Made by a program: the position numbers and the translations under genes | In this document: in pieces, positions 1 through 5,817 of the stretch | Layout of the letters: each line of letters opens with the position of its first letter | Position numbering within the stretch: position 1 is the first letter of the stretch | Origin: HRBIN01 sp038891515 | GTDB taxonomy: Archaea; Thermoproteota; Nitrososphaeria_A; Caldarchaeales; Caldarchaeaceae | DNA: 14,442 bases | Assembly: GCA_038891515.1 (NCBI GenBank) | Contig: JAWAEB010000041.1 | Location: 1-14,442 of the forward strand | Reading direction: 5' to 3' | The notes under the pieces: model-generated | The model's database searches: none | Told to the model about the DNA's origin: nothing | Seen by the model: only the letters and a program-made list of their open reading frames with translations

Positions 1-361
1 CAAGTCTACCGGTTATATTGAGTCTGGGGACTATGACTGTCATGAGATAAATGGGCGACACGAGGGCGACGAGTCCGCCAGCGAACCCCATACCCATCAA
101 GACGCCGCGGACTGTTCCCACACTCTTCGACAGTGAGGAGGAGACGAGGGCCAATCCTGCCAGTATGCCTCCTGCCACGGAGAGTATAAGGGTTTCAGCA
201 GGTATGTAGCCAGCAATCCGACTCTGCGCCACCGTGTCGGTAATTGTCTCATACCAAGGAAGTAGGAGGCTGAGCATGTGCAGGCTTGCCACAAGCGAAA
301 GGATTGACCCTATCTTGAAGAACCTAGCCAACACCCTTTCCTCGGATACCTCTACAGCCAT
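1..361 (-). CDS. Partial membrane protein, unknown function (3' end beyond the left edge)
   Basis: An open minus-strand frame of 120 codons begins at ATG 361 and runs off the left edge without a stop. The product starts with a short charged segment (residues 1-16). Three hydrophobic stretches follow at about 17-36, 56-75 and 88-110, consistent with transmembrane helices, so it is probably a small integral membrane protein. I recognise no family. A second in-frame ATG lies at 370. I prefer 361 because the TATA-like element centred near 391 is about 30 bases away, whereas 370 would be closer than the normal archaeal TATA-to-start distance. The gene is transcribed divergently from the coiled-coil gene at 517. 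The stop and full length are not visible. Confidence 0.6.
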   Translation of the reverse strand, partial: MAVEVSEERVLARFFKIGSILSLVASLHMLSLLLPWYETITDTVAQSRIAGYIPAETLILSVAGGILAGLALVSSSLSKSVGTVRGVLMGMGFAGGLVALVSPIYLMTVIVPRLNITGRL

Positions 362-386
362 CCCGGTCATCTCAGAGAAAGCCTCC

Positions 387-395
387 TTTATAAAA
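387..395 (-). promoter_or_regulatory. TATA-like element for the membrane protein gene
   Basis: TTTATAAAA on the plus strand is nearly palindromic. On the minus strand its centre is about 30 bases upstream of ATG 361, implying a very short leader. This is a sequence-only call. Confidence 0.45.
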
Positions 396-480
396 GACTA
401 TTCCACCGCCCCTTCTTCGGCCTTTACTTTGATTCACCCCCAATGGGCTATTTGGCCCCTCGAGAAAAATGTAGGGATAT

Positions 481-490
481 ACTTTATAGG
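481..490 (+). promoter_or_regulatory. TATA-like element for the 517 gene
   Basis: ACTTTATAGG is centred about 31 bases upstream of ATG 517, so the transcript would have a leader of only a few bases. The 155-base gap 362-516 is a divergent promoter region and holds no gene. Confidence 0.45.
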
Positions 491-497
491 CTCCCAA

Positions 498-511
498 GGA
501 CCAGAAGGTCC
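498..511. repeat. Perfect 5-bp inverted repeat at a transcription start region
   Basis: GGACC, a 4-base spacer AGAA, then GGTCC, located between the TATA element and ATG 517, about where transcription should start. It could be an operator or a small hairpin at the mRNA 5' end. It is short enough to be chance. Confidence 0.35.
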
Positions 512-516
512 AAGGT

Positions 517-1341
517 ATGGGGATACTTGGCAGGAAAACAGACAGTCTAGCCGATATAAGAAAGGAAGTGGCGGCACTCAGGGCCCAGCTCCTGGACAAG
601 ATGGAGGAGAGGATAACACTTGTGGAGGAGGCTCTCGCCAAGCTGAAGGAGGACATCAGGGCCATCACCGCGGACCCTGTCAAGCTACTGGGATCCTTCC
701 AAACAATTCTTGCCCGGGCTGAGATACTATCCCAAACCCTCAGGGAGGTTGAGCGTTTTAGGATGGACATCCAGACTGAGAGGGATAGCCTCAACGAGAC
801 TGTGGAGCTGTTGACAAGCAAGATCGAGGAGCTTAGAACCGAAGCTCAGAGATATCAGACTGAGAGGGAGGGCTTGGGGAGGCTTCGGGAGGAGGTTGGG
901 AAGTGGAGGATGGAGCTGGAGCAGAAGGAACGCCAAATCGCAGAGGCTCAGGAGACCCTCAAGAACCTCGAGTTAAGGAGGGAGAGGCTTGAGGACGAGA
1001 TAAGGATTCTCTCTGAGAAGTATCTCACGATGTTCACCGACGCCACCAAACGGTTGGAGGAGTACACGCGGGATCTGGACAAGAGGTTTAGACTGCGGGA
1101 GGTGTTGGTGCAGAGGCTAATTAGGAGGGAGCACGAGCTTAATTCCAAGCTTGAGCTACTGGAGTCCAAGAGGGTGGAGACCGAGAAACTGATAGCTGAT
1201 GCCGAGAGGCTGAAAGAGGAGGTGAGGAAGCTTGAGTCTCATAAAGCAGCCCTTAAGCAGGATATTGAGCAGATGGAGAAGAGGAGAGCCGACCTGACTG
1301 AGCTCATAAACGAGATGAGGAAAGCCTTCCTCACGTCATAA
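517..1341 (+). CDS. Long coiled-coil protein, unknown function
   Basis: A 274-residue protein made almost entirely of Glu/Lys/Arg/Leu-rich heptad-like sequence from about residue 10 to 265. A short possible break lies at residues 48-60 (ITADPVKLLG). It has no signal peptide, membrane segment, cysteine or enzyme motif, and no PRC-barrel sequence at the N terminus, so it is not a normal CdvA. It begins with ATG a few bases after the predicted transcription start. It converges on the ubiquitin-like operon, and its last 6 bases overlap the 3' end of that operon's final gene. A structural, SMC-like or scaffold role is plausible from composition alone. I recognise no family. Confidence is high that it is a gene and low for any function. 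Confidence 0.8.
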   Translation: MGILGRKTDSLADIRKEVAALRAQLLDKMEERITLVEEALAKLKEDIRAITADPVKLLGSFQTILARAEILSQTLREVERFRMDIQTERDSLNETVELLTSKIEELRTEAQRYQTEREGLGRLREEVGKWRMELEQKERQIAEAQETLKNLELRRERLEDEIRILSEKYLTMFTDATKRLEEYTRDLDKRFRLREVLVQRLIRREHELNSKLELLESKRVETEKLIADAERLKEEVRKLESHKAALKQDIEQMEKRRADLTELINEMRKAFLTS

Positions 1342-1674
1342 CCGTGCTTTGACATCAGCTAGGTCCTTCTTCATAGCTGCTACCGTGGCAGAGAGCTCCT
1401 GGACCGCATCTATCAGTAGGGCCACGTTCTCGTCGAGGTTCTCGATCTCCTTGCTGAGGGTCTCGAGTTTCTCTGCAAATTCCCCGAACACTTTCTCATC
1501 CAATTGGATATTGGGGATATTCTCAATCTTCTTTCTTATATCCTCGCTGTCCTGCTGGATGGCTTGGATGAGCTGGATGACCTGTTGCAAGCTCTCCAGA
1601 GTTACAACTTTTCCTCTAGGTGTGTCTATCACGCTGAGGTTCAGCTCATAGACTTCCTCCTCTTCACCCTGCAT
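1336..1674 (-). CDS. Small coiled-coil protein, last gene of the ubiquitin-like operon
   Basis: A 112-residue protein. The N-terminal 25 residues (acidic, then a short strand-like stretch with TPRGKVV) are followed by an amphipathic helix and heptad-like sequence from about 28 to the end. An alternative upstream start exists at 1719, but it would extend deep into the RING gene. I chose ATG 1674 because it lies 2 bases after the RING gene stop and has GGAGG ten bases upstream. The tight spacing shows co-transcription with ubl, E2, E1 and the RING gene. I recognise no family. From context it could be a partner, adaptor or substrate of the conjugation system, but nothing in the sequence proves that. 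It overlaps the convergent 517-1341 gene by 6 bases. Confidence 0.75.
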   Translation of the reverse strand: MQGEEEEVYELNLSVIDTPRGKVVTLESLQQVIQLIQAIQQDSEDIRKKIENIPNIQLDEKVFGEFAEKLETLSKEIENLDENVALLIDAVQELSATVAAMKKDLADVKARL

Positions 1675-1676
1675 GT

Positions 1677-1925
1677 TCAGACAGCCTCCGCCGCAATGCC
1701 ACGTCTGCAGAGTGGGCAAGTCTTCCTAACTAGGAGCCAGTCATCGAAGCAGGCTGAGTGGCCTATGCATCCGCAGTGGGGGCATGAGTAGGTCTGCCCA
1801 TCACCTAGCTCCAGTCCACATATGACACAGCTCTCAGCCTTCTCAGAGAGGTGTTGTTGTGTTGGTTGAGATGTCTCGTATGGGTTCCAGAACCCGAGGC
1901 TAAATGTCTTAACCACTATCTTCAA
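1677..1925 (-). CDS. Small RING-finger protein, candidate ubiquitin-like E3 ligase
   Basis: An 82-residue protein with one zinc-binding module: C33xxC36, C48xxC51, C53, H56, C59 and C70xxC73. The segment from H56 through C59, W63-L64 to C70-P-L-C73 has the typical RING layout, in which the Trp and Pro-x-Cys help bind an E2. With a Cys where many RING-H2 domains have His, the ligand order is C4HC3, as in RING-CH types. C48 or H50 are spare candidates. The start is inferred to be TTG 1925, preceded by a GGTGAGG-type ribosome site and an in-frame stop nearby; GTG 1916 is the alternative and no ATG is available. It overlaps the end of the E1 gene by 17 bases. In Ca. Caldiarchaeum the corresponding small RING protein acts as the E3 of the system. 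Confidence 0.85.
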   Translation of the reverse strand: MKIVVKTFSLGFWNPYETSQPTQQHLSEKAESCVICGLELGDGQTYSCPHCGCIGHSACFDDWLLVRKTCPLCRRGIAAEAV

Positions 1926-3075
1926 CCACCCTCACCCTCAATTCCAGAGGACTCACCCTCCTCGATGTGTGTACATAGAGTGTTTCACCATCCCTTAAGG
2001 GTATGTCGGCCACCAACTGATCGTCTTCCAGAAGCTTAGACCCCAGCTGCAGGTCTACATCGGGGTAGAGGAATTTGGCGGCAATCCGCTTCTTCACATC
2101 CAATATGTTTTCATGCCTTCTCACATCCAGCTCAAGCCTAGCCATCATTGTCTCTGAGCCGCAGACGAAGCAATTATCGTTCCTCTTTAGCGGTACTCGT
2201 GAGACTCTGCCAGCTAGGCCATCATATATTATTAATCCTCCATAGGGTTTTCCTAGCGAGCCGTTGTGCAGTATCTTAACCGCCTCCAAGGCAGCTATCC
2301 CCGATATGGTGGCTGAAACACTCTGAAGTGCGGGCATCTTGGGGCTGAGGGCTTCCCTGAGCCTGCCCACAGTCTCTTGTAGACTCCTAGGTAGAGCAAC
2401 CAACCTAGAGAGGGGCGTATATTTTATATCATAGATCGTCTTGATTCCCGCTTGGAACAGCATCTCCGCCATGCCGATTTCAAGCGTCTCACCCCTCTCC
2501 TTCAACTCATTGACAAGATCCTCGGGTCTTCTCCTTCTCAAGGAGCATTCCGCAGTCTGAATCTCGACAGGTATAAGGGTGTCGCCATGACACTCTATGC
2601 ACGGGGTTTTGCCTGGAATAACATCTTGTACGTTGGCGTAGAACCCGTCCATCGAAACATCCACCAAGGGCATACTGAGTTCAACCGCCAGTGAGTTAAG
2701 CCACCTCCTACTAGGCCAGTTATCTACGCATGCGAGTAGGATGTCGGCGTCCTCGAAGGTTGATAAAGGAAGTCTTCGCACATCAGCTTGGAGAGCGGTG
2801 ATGCTCACATCAGGGTTCATTATCTCCAACCTCTGCTTGGCCGTGATGCTCTTGGGCCTGCCGATGTCAGAGTCTGTGAAAAGCATCTGCCTGCTAAGGT
2901 TGGAAAGCTCAACGTAGTCGCTGTCGATCAGGAGAAGCTCTCCCACACCCATTAGAGCTAAGTTCTTGGATACCTCACATCCGAGCGCGCCGACACCTGC
3001 CACAGCCACCCGCGCTTCTTGGAGCAGGGACTGGTTCCAACCATCCAGCCTTAGCTGCCTATCGTATCTCTCCAT
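1909..3075 (-). CDS. E1-like ubiquitin-activating enzyme with C-terminal ubiquitin-fold domain
   Basis: A 388-residue ThiF/MoeB/UBA-superfamily enzyme that should adenylate the Ubl C terminus with ATP and carry it as a thioester to the E2. Visible signatures are the nucleotide-binding GVGALG at 27-32, D51-S-D53, the N59-L-S-R62-Q63 and K75 ATP-site residues, and C116-V-D118. Two CxxC pairs (C159/C162 and C302/C305) form the structural zinc site. C177, in AECSLRRRRP, sits where the catalytic cysteine of UBA3/UBA1 lies. Residues about 311-388 resemble a ubiquitin-fold domain, including LLEDDQLVADIPLRDGETLYV-like spacing at 348-368, as in eukaryotic E1s that recruit E2 this way. The chosen start is ATG 3075, 4 bases after the E2 stop. 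ATG 3108, overlapping the E2 gene, is possible. Confidence 0.93.
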   Translation of the reverse strand: MERYDRQLRLDGWNQSLLQEARVAVAGVGALGCEVSKNLALMGVGELLLIDSDYVELSNLSRQMLFTDSDIGRPKSITAKQRLEIMNPDVSITALQADVRRLPLSTFEDADILLACVDNWPSRRWLNSLAVELSMPLVDVSMDGFYANVQDVIPGKTPCIECHGDTLIPVEIQTAECSLRRRRPEDLVNELKERGETLEIGMAEMLFQAGIKTIYDIKYTPLSRLVALPRSLQETVGRLREALSPKMPALQSVSATISGIAALEAVKILHNGSLGKPYGGLIIYDGLAGRVSRVPLKRNDNCFVCGSETMMARLELDVRRHENILDVKKRIAAKFLYPDVDLQLGSKLLEDDQLVADIPLRDGETLYVHTSRRVSPLELRVRVVEDSG

Positions 3076-3079
3076 CCTA

Positions 3080-3592
3080 TCAGATGAGTGAGCGTCTCCT
3101 CCTTGCATGGCCGTAAGCCTGCTCGGGCGTTGCGTAGTTAAGTACGTATTCCCTAGCTCTAGCCTCAAATATGTCCGGACGGGTCTTCATCTCAAACGCA
3201 GCCACTGCGTTAAGAGGGTCATCCGCGTTTGGGTTATTTAGTAGACTCCTAAGAGACTCGATTACTGCCACAACCCGCAGAGATGGTGACCAATGATCTT
3301 TCAAAACGGACTCGCAGGCCCTAGCAGGGACCTCGTCTGAGAAGTTGGGATGCCAGATACGGGTGTGCCAGATCACCTCGGGCGGGTGGTATGGGTAGGA
3401 GCGTGGCAGAATAATCTCAACCCTGAAGTATCCGTCTTGATAGAGCCCAGTCCCTAAGATAACCCCCTCGTAATGGGTTAGGTCTCCGTCCACAGCGTCG
3501 AAGTTAGGCTCATTCTCCTGCACTAACGCGTATTCCAGTGCGAGCCTCTTATGCCAGGCCTGGTCTGGCAGCTCAACGTAGATGCTCTCCAT
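3080..3592 (-). CDS. E2-like ubiquitin-conjugating enzyme
   Basis: A 170-residue UBC-fold protein. The core shows YPYHPP at 66-71, the HPN motif at 81-83, the probable active-site C93 in ACESVLKDHWSP, then SLRSLLNNPN and DDPLN at about 113-128, all matching eukaryotic E2s. The HPN-to-Cys gap is slightly longer than usual (about two extra residues). The C-terminal tail is basic (RRRR at 164-167). It should accept Ubl from the adjacent E1 and pass it to targets with the RING protein. The start is ATG 3592, inside the end of ubl (20-base overlap), with GGTGGG seven bases upstream. A GTG at 3604 in the same frame is the alternative. The E2-E1 junction is 4 bases. Confidence 0.93.
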   Translation of the reverse strand: MESIYVELPDQAWHKRLALEYALVQENEPNFDAVDGDLTHYEGVILGTGLYQDGYFRVEIILPRSYPYHPPEVIWHTRIWHPNFSDEVPARACESVLKDHWSPSLRVVAVIESLRSLLNNPNADDPLNAVAAFEMKTRPDIFEARAREYVLNYATPEQAYGHARRRRSLI

Positions 3593-3833
3593 CTCCAAAC
3601 CCACCCACCGTCCTAGTTATTAGGACAAACTTATCGCCGTCGGCCGCGCCTATACTCTCCAGCGTCTCAGTGTCCTTGAGAGCCCGCCCCTTGTAGGTGA
3701 GTCTGGTGGTGTCTGGTGGAAGCTTCTTGATGGCGCTAACCTTAGTCCTGACGGCGCCTATAGTGGCGTTCGGGGAGACCTCCAATTCTAGGGGTGTTCC
3801 TCCTCCCACCGCGGGAACTATCTTTATCTTCAT
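3573..3833 (-). CDS. Ubiquitin-like modifier precursor
   Basis: An 86-residue beta-grasp protein aligning along its length with ubiquitin. YKGRALKDTETLESIGAADGD (47-67) parallels the ubiquitin segment around its Lys48. The C terminus reads TVGG followed by FGDGEHLR, so residues 79-86 form a removable tail after Gly77-Gly78, as in ubiquitin precursors. Lysines at 2, 4, 31, 36, 37, 48, 53 and 68 could in principle support chains. It is the first gene of the minus-strand operon ubl-E2-E1-RING-coiled-coil. Its ATG lies about 27 bases downstream of a TATA element, so the mRNA is nearly leaderless. The divergent Rpn11-like protease is the obvious trimming enzyme. Confidence 0.95.
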   Translation of the reverse strand: MKIKIVPAVGGGTPLELEVSPNATIGAVRTKVSAIKKLPPDTTRLTYKGRALKDTETLESIGAADGDKFVLITRTVGGFGDGEHLR

Positions 3834-3856
3834 CTGCCTTCCAGTTTAGCTGAGCG

Positions 3857-3864
3857 TATATAAG
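3857..3864 (-). promoter_or_regulatory. TATA element of the ubiquitin-like operon
   Basis: On the minus strand CTTATATA is centred about 27 bases before ATG 3833, predicting transcription start at or next to the start codon. The 147-base gap 3834-3980 contains this promoter and the rpn11 promoter and no gene. Confidence 0.6.
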
Positions 3865-3949
3865 TGTTAATCATAGGTAAAACACCGAATACATGCTGAC
3901 AAGACTTTGGGAAGCTTATAGAATCTCCGACCGCGTAGGAATATCTAAC

Positions 3950-3958
3950 TCTTAATAG
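3950..3958 (+). promoter_or_regulatory. Probable TATA element of rpn11
   Basis: TCTTAATAG is centred about 26 bases upstream of ATG 3981. A second AT-rich motif (GCTTATAG near 3914-3921) is too distant for that start. The spacing favours the ATG at 3981 over the adjacent GTG at 3978. Confidence 0.45.
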
Positions 3959-3980
3959 AAACCGCCCAAGATTCCAAGTG

Positions 3981-4610
3981 ATGCGAGCGAGGATATACCC
4001 CCTAGCCTTGGGGAAGATAATCAAGCACACAGCCTCAAACCCGTCAAGGGAGGTGGCAGGCCTCCTTGTGGGGAAGAGCCACTCCAACGTTCTTGAGATA
4101 TGGGATGCCGTCACTGGGGATCAGCATGGTACGCCCGCATTCGTCCACCTTGATGAGTCTGTGATGGCCAGCGTGGCTGAACAGCTTTCGCAGTCGGGTG
4201 CAGGGCTTTACATCGTGGGATGGTACCACTCCCACCCGGGGCTTGACGTATTTCTCTCCCCTACTGACATAGACACACAGAGGCGGTATCAGTTACTGTA
4301 CCCTAAGGCCGTCGCACTAGTGATTGACCCCGCCGAATATGTCAGGACTAAGAGAATATCAAGTCTCAGGTTCAGGGTCTTCCATTTAGCTAAGGACGGG
4401 AGGGTTATATCGCTTCCTGTCTCGCTTGGAATCAACAAGGCTAAGCTAATTGAGAGCACCGTTCATGGTCTCCAGACCTATGACCGTGCCGGGACTACTC
4501 AAACCAACAATCATGTCGGTCAGGAGTATTCTGGGAGGGTTGGTCTGCTAGAGAAAGCCAAGAAGCTTCTCAGGCCTCAGAGAGATGAAGGGGGGATGGA
4601 GGCTGAGTAG
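3981..4610 (+). CDS. Rpn11-like JAMM/MPN+ metalloprotease (deubiquitinase)
   Basis: A 209-residue protein with a complete zinc-protease JAMM motif: E24 in EVAGLLVG, then H83-S-H85-P-G with S93 and D96 (HxHPx6SxxD). The flanking GWYHSHPG and LSPTDIDTQ closely match eukaryotic proteasomal Rpn11. The expected role is to cut after Gly78 of the Ubl precursor and to release Ubl from targets. No CxxC or other domain is added. The C-terminal ~60 residues are less conserved and Gln/Lys/Arg-rich. It is transcribed divergently from ubl, so the two ends of the Ubl cycle share a regulatory region. The next gene begins 5 bases after its stop. The start is ATG 3981, consistent with the TATA spacing. Confidence 0.93.
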   Translation: MRARIYPLALGKIIKHTASNPSREVAGLLVGKSHSNVLEIWDAVTGDQHGTPAFVHLDESVMASVAEQLSQSGAGLYIVGWYHSHPGLDVFLSPTDIDTQRRYQLLYPKAVALVIDPAEYVRTKRISSLRFRVFHLAKDGRVISLPVSLGINKAKLIESTVHGLQTYDRAGTTQTNNHVGQEYSGRVGLLEKAKKLLRPQRDEGGMEAE

Positions 4611-4615
4611 GACGA

Positions 4616-5416
4616 ATGCCTAAGAAGATAGTGGTGAAAATATCGGGTGAGCCTCCTAAGGCAGCTGAGCCTGAAACCCAACATGAGGAGATACCCGCTG
4701 TTGAGCCCGTCGCAGTCAATACCGCCCCATCCACGGTTGTGACAGAGCCCTCTGGTATGCAGCAGATTGAGCTTTCGGAGGATGCTAAGCTTGAGAGGGC
4801 TCTGAATGAGTATGAGAAACTGCAGGATCTTGTTACTAGGCAGAGGCTTAGGGACAGAAAGTTTCAGGAGCACTGTTTGGCAAACGATATTGAGCCTAGG
4901 ATAATAAGGAATATACTCACACGGTTTGGGAATGAGAGGAAGGCTTTGGCGGAGAGGTCAAAAGAGGTTTTGGAGTATCTTAGTGAGGCCAAGAATGTAT
5001 TAGATTCAAAGTTCGCACAGGTTGAGGAGGAGCTGGTATGGGCTAGCATCGAGCTCAATACTATGCAAATGGAGCCGTCGAGGGCTGACAAGTCTGTAGG
5101 CATGCGTGAGGAACTGGAGGCTAGGATAGCCCAGCTTAGGAAGGAGCTTCCGAACCTACGTAATCGTGTCAAGGCTCTAGAGGATAAAATTAGGGAGTTG
5201 AACGAGTTTCCAAAAACAGTCCAGGAGAAGACAACCGACAGGGAGACAGTTCAGAAAGTTTACGAAGATGTGAAGAAAAGATTCATACTTAGCTATGGTG
5301 TTAGGGCTGAGGCGATGTTGAGGGCTGAGATAGAGAAGGTGGCCCAGGCCGAGAGCATACCCAAGGAGTACGCAACTATTCTTGTCTGGAAGAGGGCCTC
5401 AGCCGGCGTCTACTGA
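4616..5416 (+). CDS. Coiled-coil protein co-transcribed with rpn11, unknown function
   Basis: A 266-residue protein. A short Lys-rich N terminus (MPKKIVVKISG) is followed by a Pro/Glu/Val-rich, probably disordered stretch to about residue 45. A long charged helical region with coiled-coil character spans about 52-215, and a compact C-terminal segment (about 216-266) ends in WKRASAGVY. It has no enzyme motif and one cysteine (C87). The start lies 5 bases after rpn11, so the two are almost certainly co-transcribed. The arrangement of the helical part loosely recalls the coiled coil of CdvA, but the CdvA PRC-barrel is absent and I would not assign it. A partner or adaptor role for the JAMM protease is inference from position only. 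Its stop overlaps the convergent DUF35 gene by 7 bases. Confidence 0.78.
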   Translation: MPKKIVVKISGEPPKAAEPETQHEEIPAVEPVAVNTAPSTVVTEPSGMQQIELSEDAKLERALNEYEKLQDLVTRQRLRDRKFQEHCLANDIEPRIIRNILTRFGNERKALAERSKEVLEYLSEAKNVLDSKFAQVEEELVWASIELNTMQMEPSRADKSVGMREELEARIAQLRKELPNLRNRVKALEDKIRELNEFPKTVQEKTTDRETVQKVYEDVKKRFILSYGVRAEAMLRAEIEKVAQAESIPKEYATILVWKRASAGVY

Positions 5417-5817
5417 ATGATAGGTCTGAATTTGTAGCCGTATGATATTATGTTGGCCTCCCCGTCTGTTCTCAGCCGTCTGAAAGTAAGCTCCACCTCC
5501 ATGCCAAGAGTCAACTCATCCACGTCGCAGTCCGTTATCTGGGCAAGGAGCCTAGAACCATCTAGCATCTCTACCAGCCCAACCACATATGGCAGCCCGT
5601 TCTCATAGAGGGGTGGCGCCTGGTGGATTACTGTGAAGTCCAACAGCTTCCCTCTCTCTGGAAGCCTATCCGGGACAAGATTTCTGGATCTGCATCTCCT
5701 GCAAGCTAGGCGCGTGAATGCATGAAATTCACCGCAGCTCACACACCGGCTGCCTTCCAGACGATATAGGAAGCCCCTAGACCTCCAGTATCGCGGCACA
5801 CGTATATTGAATTTCAT
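5410..5817 (-). CDS. DUF35 zinc-ribbon/OB-fold protein (acyl-CoA bridging subunit)
   Basis: A 135-residue protein. The N-terminal helix (YWRSRGFLYRLEG) precedes a rubredoxin-like zinc ribbon with C25xxC28 and C39xxC42. An OB-fold-like beta-rich domain from about 52 carries typical PYVVGLVEMLDG and LAQITD stretches. This is the DUF35 family. In archaea its members bridge acetoacetyl-CoA thiolase and HMG-CoA synthase in one complex that channels the intermediate, and here it sits directly after both genes. ATG 5817 immediately follows the thiolase stop, with GAGGCGG about six bases upstream, so translation is probably coupled. It converges with the coiled-coil gene and overlaps it by 7 bases. 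Confidence 0.9.
   Translation of the reverse strand: MKFNIRVPRYWRSRGFLYRLEGSRCVSCGEFHAFTRLACRRCRSRNLVPDRLPERGKLLDFTVIHQAPPLYENGLPYVVGLVEMLDGSRLLAQITDCDVDELTLGMEVELTFRRLRTDGEANIISYGYKFRPIIQ

Noticed and set aside
234..722. Plus-strand frame of 162 codons
   Set aside because: It overlaps the divergent promoter region and the strong coiled-coil gene at 517 in another frame. Its product is low-complexity Gly/Gln/Arg sequence with no domain.
372..821. Minus-strand frame of 149 codons opposite the coiled-coil gene
   Set aside because: The Ser/Leu-rich product is the usual antisense shadow of Glu/Lys/Arg-rich coiled-coil coding sequence.
517..1341. The coiled-coil protein as a CdvA homologue
   Set aside because: No PRC-barrel N terminus is visible; charged heptads alone do not support the assignment.
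3076..3168. Longer E1 start (GTG or other upstream codons up to 3168)
   Set aside because: The added residues are encoded inside the E2 gene and do not resemble E1 N termini, whereas MERYDRQLRL at ATG 3075 is the usual beginning of such enzymes.
3830..4114. Minus-strand frame of 94 codons across the ubl-rpn11 gap
   Set aside because: It runs through the ubl promoter and antisense to the conserved start of rpn11, and its product shows no recognisable feature.
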